NCBI GenBank assembly: GCA_943333015.1
Contig: CALQRR010000036.1
Coordinates: forward strand, 1-9,246
Length of the DNA: 9,246 nt
Source: Chitinophaga pinensis
Lineage (GTDB): Bacteria > Bacteroidota > Bacteroidia > M30B66
Reading direction: 5' to 3'
How positions within the stretch are numbered: the stretch's first letter is position 1; each line of letters opens with the position of its first letter. Below the pieces are notes generated by a model. That model did not search any database. It was not told the DNA's origin and saw only the letters and a list, made by a program, of their open reading frames with translations. Positions 1 to 5,601 of this stretch are shown here, piece by piece. The translations under genes and the position numbers were made by a program.

Positions 1-183
1 ACACGCGAGGAATTGAATGCGGCCCTGTCCGGCTTGCAAACAGAGGTGCATTTCAATGGTGGATTTTACACACTCACCAGTGACAATGTACCCGTTGATA
101 CCATTCTCGGGACGTTGTTAGCGCAAAAAATCACCCTGAGTTATTTCCGCGACATCACCCATTCTACCAAACGCTATTTCTAA
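1..183 (+). CDS. C-terminal end of a probable ABC transporter ATP-binding protein (5' partial)
   Basis: The open frame enters from the left edge and ends at TAA (181-183), giving the last 60 residues. The tail ILGTLLAQKITLSYFRDITH resembles, from memory, the C-terminal end of Bacteroidota ABC-2-type transporter ATPases, where a small alpha/beta segment is followed by a 'YFRDIS.STKKLF'-like ending. None of the diagnostic motifs (Walker A and B, the LSGGQ signature) lie inside the window, so the call rests on this tail and on the neighbour. The next gene starts 26 bases downstream on the same strand and encodes a polytopic membrane protein, as expected for an ATPase-plus-membrane-subunit pair in one operon. 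A FecR-type C-terminal domain was considered and fits less well. Confidence 0.55.
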   Translation, partial: TREELNAALSGLQTEVHFNGGFYTLTSDNVPVDTILGTLLAQKITLSYFRDITHSTKRYF

Positions 184-209
184 TTCGCCCCGACCGCTAA
201 TTCTGCCAC

Positions 210-1754
210 ATGAGCCAGCGTAAACGCCCTTTTTCTCCGTCTTTTCTCAACCGTCTTGACGATTATTTACTTAAAAACGCCCCTGAAATCTGGAGTGCGC
301 GTGCCCATTTAGTGGTATACTACGGATTGCTGTTCATGAGCGTCTTGGCGTTCTTTTCCTTTATCGTTCCGGACGATCCGCGCGGTGAATCGGAGGTGGC
401 CTACTGGATTGTATTTGTCACACTCCTCTCCATCATTGGATTGGTTGTTTGGCTGTTATTTCTGCTGCGATTCAATGTTTTCAAGCGCTTTGGAATTACG
501 ACTCCCATAAATCGGTTAAAATCCTGGCTACTGTATTTTGTGTCGGTAATTACCATTGTTTTTTTCTGCTTTGTACCAGCCATCATTGAAAGCGTAAGGG
601 CCAATATGGCATACAGCGATGATGAATTAGCGACGGATATCAACCGGATGAACACCATCATTTGTCAGTTGTCGTATGATTCGCTGCCGCATGAATGGTC
701 GAATGATACGAATATTGTGGTGAATTCAACCGAAGGTCGTTACTATCAGGTAAATGAAGAAGGCGAAGAATCGTATGCCTCCACAGAAGCTCTTCCCACA
801 GAGGTCATTGCTCAGGATTCGGTTGTTAAAACAGCCGTTTACAAACCTGCCTTTACGCTCATCGATACGATGCAATTCAACAGCAAGAAACTGGCTGGAG
901 ATAGCTTGGTTCAGCTCAACGACAGCGTCTATATTTTTAGTGAATGCCCCAGTTATGTATTCATCACAGATCCGGGCTTAAATGAATATGCAACCGTCCA
1001 CGTGCTCGATTCGGAAGATCTGTTTAACCAGATTATTCGGCATTACAAACCTCTAGACAAAACTCCGTTGATGGAGGAAATGCAAGAACTATCGATCAAA
1101 TATAAATACAAACGGTATGGTCAATATGAGAATTACACCAGCTATGAAATTGGTTCCAAGCCCAGTATTCAGGACCGTTTTCTGACGGGTAACATCTCGG
1201 ATTCGATTGACAATATTCACGATCGCAAACACAGCTTCAACAGCAGCAATCTGAATTGGCAGATCCGGGTGTTGTTCTATATCAGTTTTATCATCACACT
1301 GCTGGTTTTCAATTTCCGCCACAGTACCAAACAAGCCTTTTTCCTGAGCTTGCTCACCAGCGTTTTATTGTCCATTTTAACAGGACTCATCCTGGCATTT
1401 TCGAGTGGAGAAGAAAGCTCGATGTTTGGCAGCTATTGGTTTTATCTAGCATTTTTCACCTTCTTCTCCCTCAGCGTTTTCCAACAGAAAAAACGAAATA
1501 TTGTTGTGGGAATCTCCATCAACCTATTTTCCTGGATGATCTATTTTCTGCCACTAGTCATCGTGGCCATGTATTACAGTGATCTGGAACAACAATACCG
1601 CTCAGAAGCATATACGAACTATAGTATTGATTACGATGCGATGCAATTGCATTTCCTGTATGCGGAGCTCATTGGTATTGCTATTTTTATACTCGCGGTT
1701 CCAACATTGCTGCATCGTTTGTACAGAAGATGGTATGCGCTTCCGGAGGAATGA
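210..1754 (+). CDS. Polytopic membrane protein with large extracytoplasmic domain, probable ABC-transporter partner
   Basis: This is a 514-residue protein starting at ATG 210, 26 bases after the putative ATPase gene. Hydrophobic segments lie at about residues 33-54, 66-88 and 105-127, then at about 352-369, 376-398, 408-426, 430-456 and 482-502, giving roughly 3+5 membrane helices. Between them is a hydrophilic domain of about 225 residues (128-350), rich in Asp, Ser, Thr, Tyr and Asn and predicted to lie outside the cytoplasmic membrane. The N-terminal segment (LDDYLLKNAPEIWSARAHLV) recalls membrane proteins encoded beside ABC ATPases in Bacteroidota. I recognise the pattern, not a named family. 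With the upstream gene it could form an export or cell-envelope ABC complex; the substrate is unknown. The stop codon TGA is also the first three bases of an 8-bp repeat array. An ABC-independent integral membrane protein remains possible. Confidence 0.6.
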   Translation: MSQRKRPFSPSFLNRLDDYLLKNAPEIWSARAHLVVYYGLLFMSVLAFFSFIVPDDPRGESEVAYWIVFVTLLSIIGLVVWLLFLLRFNVFKRFGITTPINRLKSWLLYFVSVITIVFFCFVPAIIESVRANMAYSDDELATDINRMNTIICQLSYDSLPHEWSNDTNIVVNSTEGRYYQVNEEGEESYASTEALPTEVIAQDSVVKTAVYKPAFTLIDTMQFNSKKLAGDSLVQLNDSVYIFSECPSYVFITDPGLNEYATVHVLDSEDLFNQIIRHYKPLDKTPLMEEMQELSIKYKYKRYGQYENYTSYEIGSKPSIQDRFLTGNISDSIDNIHDRKHSFNSSNLNWQIRVLFYISFIITLLVFNFRHSTKQAFFLSLLTSVLLSILTGLILAFSSGEESSMFGSYWFYLAFFTFFSLSVFQQKKRNIVVGISINLFSWMIYFLPLVIVAMYYSDLEQQYRSEAYTNYSIDYDAMQLHFLYAELIGIAIFILAVPTLLHRLYRRWYALPEE

Positions 1755-1815
1755 TGTGCTGATGTGCTGATGCGGTGATGTGCTGATGTGCTGATGTGAT
1801 AATGTGTTGATGTAA
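1752..1815 (+). repeat. Eight-copy tandem array of an 8-bp unit (TGATGTGC)
   Basis: Read in register from 1752, the units are TGATGTGC, TGATGTGC, TGATGCGG, TGATGTGC, TGATGTGC, TGATGTGA, TAATGTGT and TGATGTAA. That makes eight units in 64 bp, four of them identical, with decay at the 3' end. The first unit supplies the TGA stop codon of the upstream membrane-protein gene. A pure 8-bp unit cannot keep one reading frame, so three units (24 bp) make one coding period. On the - strand this reads as a repetitive ISTSAHH-like peptide. There are no spacers, so it is not a CRISPR array. Its function is unknown; it may be a simple-sequence repeat that spread by slippage. Confidence 0.9.
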
Positions 1816-1889
1816 TATCGGGTGGTTCGTGCGGAGAAAAAATAAATCGCATTGCCGTTTTTGAAGACTTAAACCTGTTTTGAATTAAA

Positions 1890-2435
1890 ATGAAAATTAC
1901 CTACACACTGGAAGAATCAGATTATCTGACCTATCAGTTATTTGTTGCCTCCAAATCGGAGCGGATTGCGAAGAAGCGCAGAAAGAGTCAAGTATTGGTG
2001 CCATTTCTATATGTGCTACTGGGACTTTTCATGGGCTATCAGGGGAATATGGCACTAGGAATTACCTTTGGTGTGCTGGCTGTTTTATGGTTTTTCCTAT
2101 ATCCTGTTTGGGAGAAAAATGTATACATCAAACACTACAAAAATTTCATCCGGGAGCATCACCGTGGAAACTATGGAAGGGCTGTTAGCTTAGAGATAAC
2201 CGACACATTTCTGCTGGCAAAAGACGGAGGTAATGAAGGCAAAGTACTCACAGAAGAAATCGATGAAATAAATGAAATCGAATCCTTGATTTTTATCCGA
2301 TTAAAAGGTGGACAATCATTCATATTACCAAAGTTAAAAATCACAGAAATTCAGACGGTTCGTGAATACCTTCAAGGATTAGCAAAACAACTTCAGATCT
2401 CCTACTCGACTGCATTGGATTGGCGATGGAAATAA
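1890..2435 (+). CDS. YcxB-like small membrane protein
   Basis: This is a 181-residue protein beginning at ATG 1890. It has a soluble N-terminus that opens with an ITYTLEESDYL-type strand. A basic stretch follows (about 26-33, KKRRK), then two closely spaced membrane segments at about residues 34-51 and 55-73. The C-terminal cytoplasmic domain (about 95-165) contains strands such as SLEITDTFLLAKDG and FIRLKGGQSFILPK. This layout of two helices followed by a PH-like beta domain is the one known for the YcxB-like family, whose biochemical role is not established. About 135 bases separate it from the gene upstream, including the 8-bp repeat array, so it is probably transcribed on its own. The family call rests on layout and C-terminal pattern only. 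Confidence 0.65.
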   Translation: MKITYTLEESDYLTYQLFVASKSERIAKKRRKSQVLVPFLYVLLGLFMGYQGNMALGITFGVLAVLWFFLYPVWEKNVYIKHYKNFIREHHRGNYGRAVSLEITDTFLLAKDGGNEGKVLTEEIDEINEIESLIFIRLKGGQSFILPKLKITEIQTVREYLQGLAKQLQISYSTALDWRWK

Positions 2436-2565
2436 TAAAAATGGCGATTCTGGTTATTGGTTCTTATTCAACTATTGATATGCGAATGAATCTGACAAAC
2501 CTGAAATTTCCAGTAAACGCTTTAACATTTAACAAGAGCAATTGAAACGTAAATAAATTGACCGT

Positions 2566-2985
2566 ATGAAACAGATTTTTCCCATCGTCCTCATTATATT
2601 TTCCCTTGGTTACACGCATGCACAAAGTGTAAAACAAAAGGATAAATTCGGAAATTCAATTGTTTTTGTCGATGGTGCCTTTCTGAAATCAAAAGATAAA
2701 TTTGGGGATGCGCTTTACTATTTAGACGGGCAAACAGTTCGAAGAAAAGACAAATTTGGGGATGCGTTATTTTATTTTGATGGAAGCACGGTTAAGGTAA
2801 AAGACCGGTTTGGAGATGCCCTGTTTTATATTGATGGACAGGTGATCAAACGAAAGGATAAATTTGGAGATGCGCTTTATTACCTGGATGGACAGACCTT
2901 AAGATACAAGGATAAGTTTGGCGATGCCGCGTATTATTTTGAAGGCATTCCTGAAAAATGGGTCATCATCTGTTTGATTCATTAA
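2566..2985 (+). CDS. Secreted protein of six 18-residue tandem repeats (beta-flower-like)
   Basis: This is a 139-residue protein with a signal peptide (about residues 1-20, ending THAQ), so it should be exported. Residues 25-132 are six contiguous repeats of exactly 18 residues with the consensus KDKFGDALYYLDGQTVRR. They start at K25, K43, K61, K79, K97 and K115. Each probably forms two short beta strands joined by turns at FG and DG, which suggests a closed symmetric all-beta fold. The first (FGNSIVFVDG) and last (FGDAAYYFEG) repeats are the most divergent, as expected of end caps. A short hydrophobic tail (residues 133-139, VIICLIH) follows. From memory it resembles the 'beta-flower' repeat proteins recently described in Bacteroidota; that match is untested. 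No catalytic motif is visible. It stands alone, with 130 bases upstream and no recognised promoter. Confidence 0.75.
   Translation: MKQIFPIVLIIFSLGYTHAQSVKQKDKFGNSIVFVDGAFLKSKDKFGDALYYLDGQTVRRKDKFGDALFYFDGSTVKVKDRFGDALFYIDGQVIKRKDKFGDALYYLDGQTLRYKDKFGDAAYYFEGIPEKWVIICLIH
2638..2961 (+). repeat. Six in-frame 54-bp coding repeats
   Basis: Six 54-bp units lie end to end inside the secreted repeat protein, each encoding one 18-residue KDKFGDALYYLDG-type repeat. The protein is well kept while the DNA varies at synonymous positions: the DKFGD block alone is spelled gataaatttggggat, gacaaatttggggat, gataaatttggagat and gataagtttggcgat. This suggests old duplications held by selection on the protein, not a recent slippage array. 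Confidence 0.9.
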
Positions 2986-3140
2986 TTGTAAAACCAAACA
3001 TTCGGTCAAACTGCTAAAAATCTAACCCCGGCCGGAAAGTGCTTAAATTTCTGAATTGTTGAAGCGCAGGCAATCAGCATCATTTAAAAAAACGCTTCGA
3101 TTGGAATTGTAAAACATTGAGGAACTTCTATAAAAATCAA

Positions 3141-3162
3141 CAGCCGGACGAATGCCCGGCTG
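3141..3162 (-). terminator. Probable rho-independent terminator of the amn-holA-EVE operon
   Basis: A perfect 7-bp stem (CAGCCGG at 3141-3147, CCGGCTG at 3156-3162) encloses an 8-base loop. On the - strand it is followed by TTGATTTTTAT, a moderate T-run, whereas on the + strand the next bases are CTGAAGG. It therefore works as a terminator only for leftward transcripts. It lies about 175 bases beyond the EVE stop codon, which leaves a long 3' region upstream of it. Confidence 0.6.
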
Positions 3163-3208
3163 CTGAAGGATGGGATTGGATAAATCCGCTCCCGATATAC
3201 ATACAGCA

Positions 3209-3226
3209 GTCGAACAAATGTTCAAC
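3209..3226 (-). other. RNA hairpin, best paired on the - strand
   Basis: On the - strand the bases read GTTGAAC-ATTT-GTTCGAC, a 7-bp stem with a 4-base loop. One pair is G-U in - strand RNA but would be a C-A mismatch in + strand RNA. This strand bias supports a structured leftward transcript. The function is unknown. Confidence 0.4.
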
Positions 3227-3229
3227 AAC

Positions 3230-3257
3230 TGGAGTGACAAGGAGGATTCGATCCTCC
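3230..3257 (-). other. tRNA 3'-end-like fragment (T arm, acceptor strand, CCA)
   Basis: On the - strand the sequence GGAGG-ATCGAAT-CCTCC has the size and loop of a tRNA T arm, with TCGAAT in the loop. It is followed by seven bases (TTGTCAC), one discriminator-like T, and CCA, which is exactly the layout of a tRNA 3' end. The loop's first base is A where tRNAs almost always have T54. No matching 5' acceptor strand (GTGACAA), D arm or anticodon arm is seen in the roughly 75 bases upstream, so this is not a working tRNA. It could be a decayed tRNA or a tRNA-derived attachment-site copy. Equally it may be a chance hairpin within a structured RNA. Confidence 0.35.
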
Positions 3258-3283
3258 CTGAGTAGCAAAAATACAGTTTATCT

Positions 3284-3299
3284 GTGTTCAATTAAACAC
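3284..3299. other. Short inverted repeat just past the EVE gene
   Basis: GTGTT (3284-3288) and AACAC (3295-3299) form a 5-bp stem around a 6-base loop, about 37 bases downstream of the EVE stop codon. It has no T-run directly after it on either strand, so it is a poor terminator by itself. It is the first of a series of hairpins on the leftward transcript. Confidence 0.3.
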
Positions 3300-3335
3300 G
3301 TGAAACAAACGGTCGCCCTCACTGGATGCGGTGTT

Positions 3336-3740
3336 TCAACTTCCCATTTCGAGGATGCGGTCAAATTCGGTATTGGTCAAGGGCATGACGCTGAGCCGCG
3401 ATTGACGGATGAGTGCGATGTTTGCCAGACGTTCATCGGCTTTGATTTGCTCGAGTGTTACCGAGTGTTTGAGCGCTTCCACCGGAGCTAAATCAACGGC
3501 TACCCAACGTGGATCATCAATGGTCGGATCGGGATAAGCTTCGGTGATTACTTTGGCAATTCCCACCACGCACATGCCTTCGTTGCTGTGGTAAAAAAGC
3601 ACCAAATCGCCGGCTTTCATGGCCTGCAGGTTGTTACGCGCTTGGTAGTTGCGCACGCCATCCCAAAATGTCTTTTTATCCTTTACAAATTTCTCCCAAG
3701 CGTATTTAACCGGTTCCGATTTGACCAACCAATAATTCAT
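3336..3740 (-). CDS. EVE domain-containing protein (THYN1-like)
   Basis: The 134-residue protein is essentially one EVE domain, a PUA-like fold related to YTH domains, and is close to the usual length of stand-alone bacterial members. Visible family marks are the start MNYWLVKSEP, the block WDGVRNYQARNNL (about 26-38), the strand GDLVLFYHS (44-52) and RQSRLSVMPL (112-121). EVE domains are thought to bind modified bases in DNA or RNA through an aromatic pocket; the role of this type is not settled. I chose ATG at 3740-3738, although a TTG one codon earlier is in frame. The ATG overlaps the holA stop in the sequence TGATG, sharing one base, which suggests translational coupling. It is the last gene of the amn-holA-EVE operon. 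The family call is firm, the function is not. Confidence 0.88.
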   Translation of the reverse strand: MNYWLVKSEPVKYAWEKFVKDKKTFWDGVRNYQARNNLQAMKAGDLVLFYHSNEGMCVVGIAKVITEAYPDPTIDDPRWVAVDLAPVEALKHSVTLEQIKADERLANIALIRQSRLSVMPLTNTEFDRILEMGS

Positions 3741-4756
3741 CAATGAACAATCTTAAATGTGAGTTCTTTTAATAATTCCGTTTCGTCAGCGCTCTCGTTA
3801 TTAAGTCCCTTGCTTTTGAGATCGTAATTCCGCAGATGCCCTAGGATACGTAACAGTTTAGCCGGCGGATAGTTGCGTGCTGCCATTTCATAATCACGAA
3901 TAAAAAAGGGTGGAACACCCATGGCAGAAGCCATATTGGTTTCGCCCTTACTTTTTAGCCATTGAAAATGAAGCAATTTGCTAAAATAGCTGTACAAAGC
4001 GCCCATCACCATTGGCAATGGCGTACTCTTTTGACCAGCAATGTTAAGTGCAATTTGGTTGGCTTTAAAAACATTGCGTTGACCCAATGCTTTTTGAAAT
4101 TCAAACACATTGAATTCCCGACTGATGCCCACCTGATGCTCAATGTCTTTTTCGTTAATCTCCGATCCTGGTGCCGTATTTAAAAACAGCTTATCAGCTT
4201 CGTTGGTCACTTTTTCAAGTTCATTGCCAACGTGTTCCGACAAAAGAATCGCTGCATTGGGCGTTATGCGATAACCACGTTTGCTGAAATACTTCGTAAT
4301 CCATTCAGGCATTTTTTCCTGCTTGATCCGATCGGAAGCATAATAAACACCTGCTTTATTGATTAATTCGTAAAACTTCTTCCGTTTATCAGGCTCTTTC
4401 CCTTTGTAACAAAAAACCAGAATGGTGCTTTTCTGCGGATTGGTCAGATACGGAATAAGCTTATCTGTATCCTTAAGCAGTTGCGCCTCTTTGACCAACA
4501 CCACCTGAAATTCACTCATCATCGGATACCGTTTAGCAGTCGCCATGATGTCATCTGCCGACACATCGCTGCCATACAAAACCGTTTGATTAAACTCCCG
4601 TTCATCGGCGGTAAGTACATTGTTCTCGATGAAGAGCGCTAATTGATCTATGTAATACGGTTCTTCCCCGCACAACATATATACTGGAGCAAAATGGCGT
4701 GCCTGTAGTTCGCGGTAAACCGATTCGACAGTGGTGGAAGAGGTCGTTTTAGCCAT
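3740..4756 (-). CDS. holA: DNA polymerase III subunit delta
   Basis: This is a 338-residue protein, the usual length for the delta subunit of the replicative clamp loader, which opens the sliding clamp and loads it on DNA. The N-terminal nucleotide-binding-like fold begins PVYMLCGEEPYYID (about 24-37). The Walker A site is degenerate, as expected because delta does not hydrolyse ATP. The block RYPMMSEFQVVLVKEAQ (about 76-92) is the typical second motif. The middle helical domain includes LLSEHVGNELEKVTNEADKL (171-190), and the C-terminal collar domain spans about 210-338 (KALGQRNVFKA; MVMGALYSYFSKLL). It starts at ATG 4756-4754, 70 bases after amn. Its TGA overlaps the EVE start by one base, so the three genes are probably one operon. 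Confidence 0.93.
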   Translation of the reverse strand: MAKTTSSTTVESVYRELQARHFAPVYMLCGEEPYYIDQLALFIENNVLTADEREFNQTVLYGSDVSADDIMATAKRYPMMSEFQVVLVKEAQLLKDTDKLIPYLTNPQKSTILVFCYKGKEPDKRKKFYELINKAGVYYASDRIKQEKMPEWITKYFSKRGYRITPNAAILLSEHVGNELEKVTNEADKLFLNTAPGSEINEKDIEHQVGISREFNVFEFQKALGQRNVFKANQIALNIAGQKSTPLPMVMGALYSYFSKLLHFQWLKSKGETNMASAMGVPPFFIRDYEMAARNYPPAKLLRILGHLRNYDLKSKGLNNESADETELLKELTFKIVH

Positions 4757-4826
4757 AATAAAATTGCGCTATGCATGCTACAAACGCAGCCAATGCAAAC
4801 GAGGATGTTTTCGGTAAGACGGTGTT

Positions 4827-5600
4827 TTATTCGAAGCGCAAGTGCTTCACAGTGTTTCCGTTATTGATCAGCTCGTTGAGCGAATCTATGCCGATTTGGA
4901 TATGTGAATCCACGTAATTGGTCGTAACCACCGAATCGCTTTTTTCTGTTTTCACACCGCCTGCTACCATAGGTTGATCACTCACTAATAGCAAAGCGCC
5001 CGTTGGGATTTTGTTGAAGAAACCAACCGAAAAGATGGTAGCCGTTTCCATATCAATGGCCATGGCACGAATACGTTGCAGGTATTTTTTAAAGTCCGCA
5101 TCGTGTTCCCATACACGTCGGTTAGTGGTGAAAACCGTTCCGGTCCAGTAATCTTTCTTGTGGTTACGAATGGTGGTGGAAACCGCTTTTTGCAAGTTGA
5201 AGGCAGGCAAAGCCGGCACTTCGGCAGGGAAATAATCGTTTGATGTTCCCTCACCACGGATGGCGGCGATGGGAAGTATAAGATCACCCACTTTATTTTT
5301 CTTCTTCAATCCTCCGCATTTCCCCAAAAACAAACATGCTTTTGGTTTGATGGCTGAAAGCAAATCCATGATAATGGCCGCATTGGGACTGCCCATGCTG
5401 AAATTGATGATGGTAATTCCATTAGCCGTTGCAGAAGGCATTGGACGATCGAGTCCGACAACCGTTGCTCCGGTAATGGCCGCAAACTTCTCCACATAGT
5501 TGGAAAAGTTCGTGAGGAGGATATATTTGCCAAAGTCTTCGAGTTGCATCCCGGTATACCGCGGGAGCCAGTTATTGACGATTTCTTCTTTGCTTTTCAT
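4827..5600 (-). CDS. amn: AMP nucleosidase, short Bacteroidota form
   Basis: This 257-residue protein of the nucleoside phosphorylase (PNP_UDP) superfamily would split AMP into adenine and ribose 5-phosphate in the cytoplasm, a purine-salvage step. Family marks are the phosphate/ribose loop NFSMGSPNAA (66-75), the FLGKCGGLK block (91-99), AIDMETA (181-187) for ribose binding, and LLLVSDQP (203-210), which carries the base-contacting Asp. It lacks the N-terminal domain of the roughly 484-residue E. coli enzyme, but this short form is common in Bacteroidota, so it is not a truncation. The start ATG (5600-5598) sits in a CATG shared with the start of the divergent nuclease gene, so any promoter must lie inside that gene. 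It is first in the amn-holA-EVE order. Confidence 0.88.
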   Translation of the reverse strand: MKSKEEIVNNWLPRYTGMQLEDFGKYILLTNFSNYVEKFAAITGATVVGLDRPMPSATANGITIINFSMGSPNAAIIMDLLSAIKPKACLFLGKCGGLKKKNKVGDLILPIAAIRGEGTSNDYFPAEVPALPAFNLQKAVSTTIRNHKKDYWTGTVFTTNRRVWEHDADFKKYLQRIRAMAIDMETATIFSVGFFNKIPTGALLLVSDQPMVAGGVKTEKSDSVVTTNYVDSHIQIGIDSLNELINNGNTVKHLRFE

Positions 5601-5601
5601 G
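5598..5601. promoter_or_regulatory. Shared CATG holding two divergent start codons
   Basis: The palindrome CATG carries the amn ATG on the - strand (5600-5598) and the nuclease ATG on the + strand (5599-5601). The divergent coding regions therefore overlap by two bases, with no spacer for promoters or ribosome-binding sites. Each gene's control sequence must lie within the other, unless one protein starts further in. Confidence 0.7.

Larger units (their letters stand above)
2986..3335. other. 350-bp intergenic region with several hairpins and no convincing gene
   Basis: This stretch lies between the + strand repeat-protein gene and the end of the - strand EVE gene. Open frames cross it on both strands, but none has a recognisable protein pattern. 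It holds four inverted repeats between 3141 and 3299, described separately. One (3209-3226) pairs perfectly only as - strand RNA because of a G-U pair, and the terminator-like hairpin also has its T-run on the - strand. The simplest reading is a structured 3' untranslated region, or a small RNA, at the end of the amn-holA-EVE operon. No terminator was found for the + strand repeat gene. Confidence 0.6.

Noticed and set aside
1752..1815. CRISPR array
   Set aside because: The units are 8 bp, contiguous, degenerate and without spacers, and no cas genes are present.
1631..1852. A - strand open frame rich in ISTSAHH-type repeats
   Set aside because: The repeats come from the 8-bp DNA array, and the rest is antisense to the membrane-protein gene.
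1875..1882. CTGTTTTG as a -7 promoter box for the YcxB-like gene
   Set aside because: It differs from TAnnTTTG at both leading bases and lies too close to the ATG to leave a leader.
3061..3098. Inverted repeat GAAGCG/CGCTTC as a terminator for the repeat-protein gene
   Set aside because: The stem is only 6 bp with a loop of about 26 bases and no T-run follows it.
3043..3291. An 82-codon open frame on the - strand in the intergenic region
   Set aside because: It runs through the hairpins and the tRNA-like fragment, has no protein-like pattern, and its composition fits chance translation of structured RNA sequence.
3230..3306. A complete tRNA gene on the - strand
   Set aside because: Only the T arm, 3' acceptor strand and CCA can be matched; no D arm, anticodon arm or 5' acceptor strand is seen.
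3117..3491. A 124-codon open frame on the + strand
   Set aside because: Its second half lies antisense to the well-supported EVE gene and its first half crosses the same hairpins; no recognisable family.
5260..5499. A + strand open frame inside amn
   Set aside because: It is antisense to a well-supported enzyme gene and has no recognisable pattern.
5500..5598. An upstream ATG start for the HsdR_N-type protein
   Set aside because: The extra 33 residues are antisense to the start of amn and do not resemble the family's N-terminus, while MGLNDSV leads straight into the expected domain.
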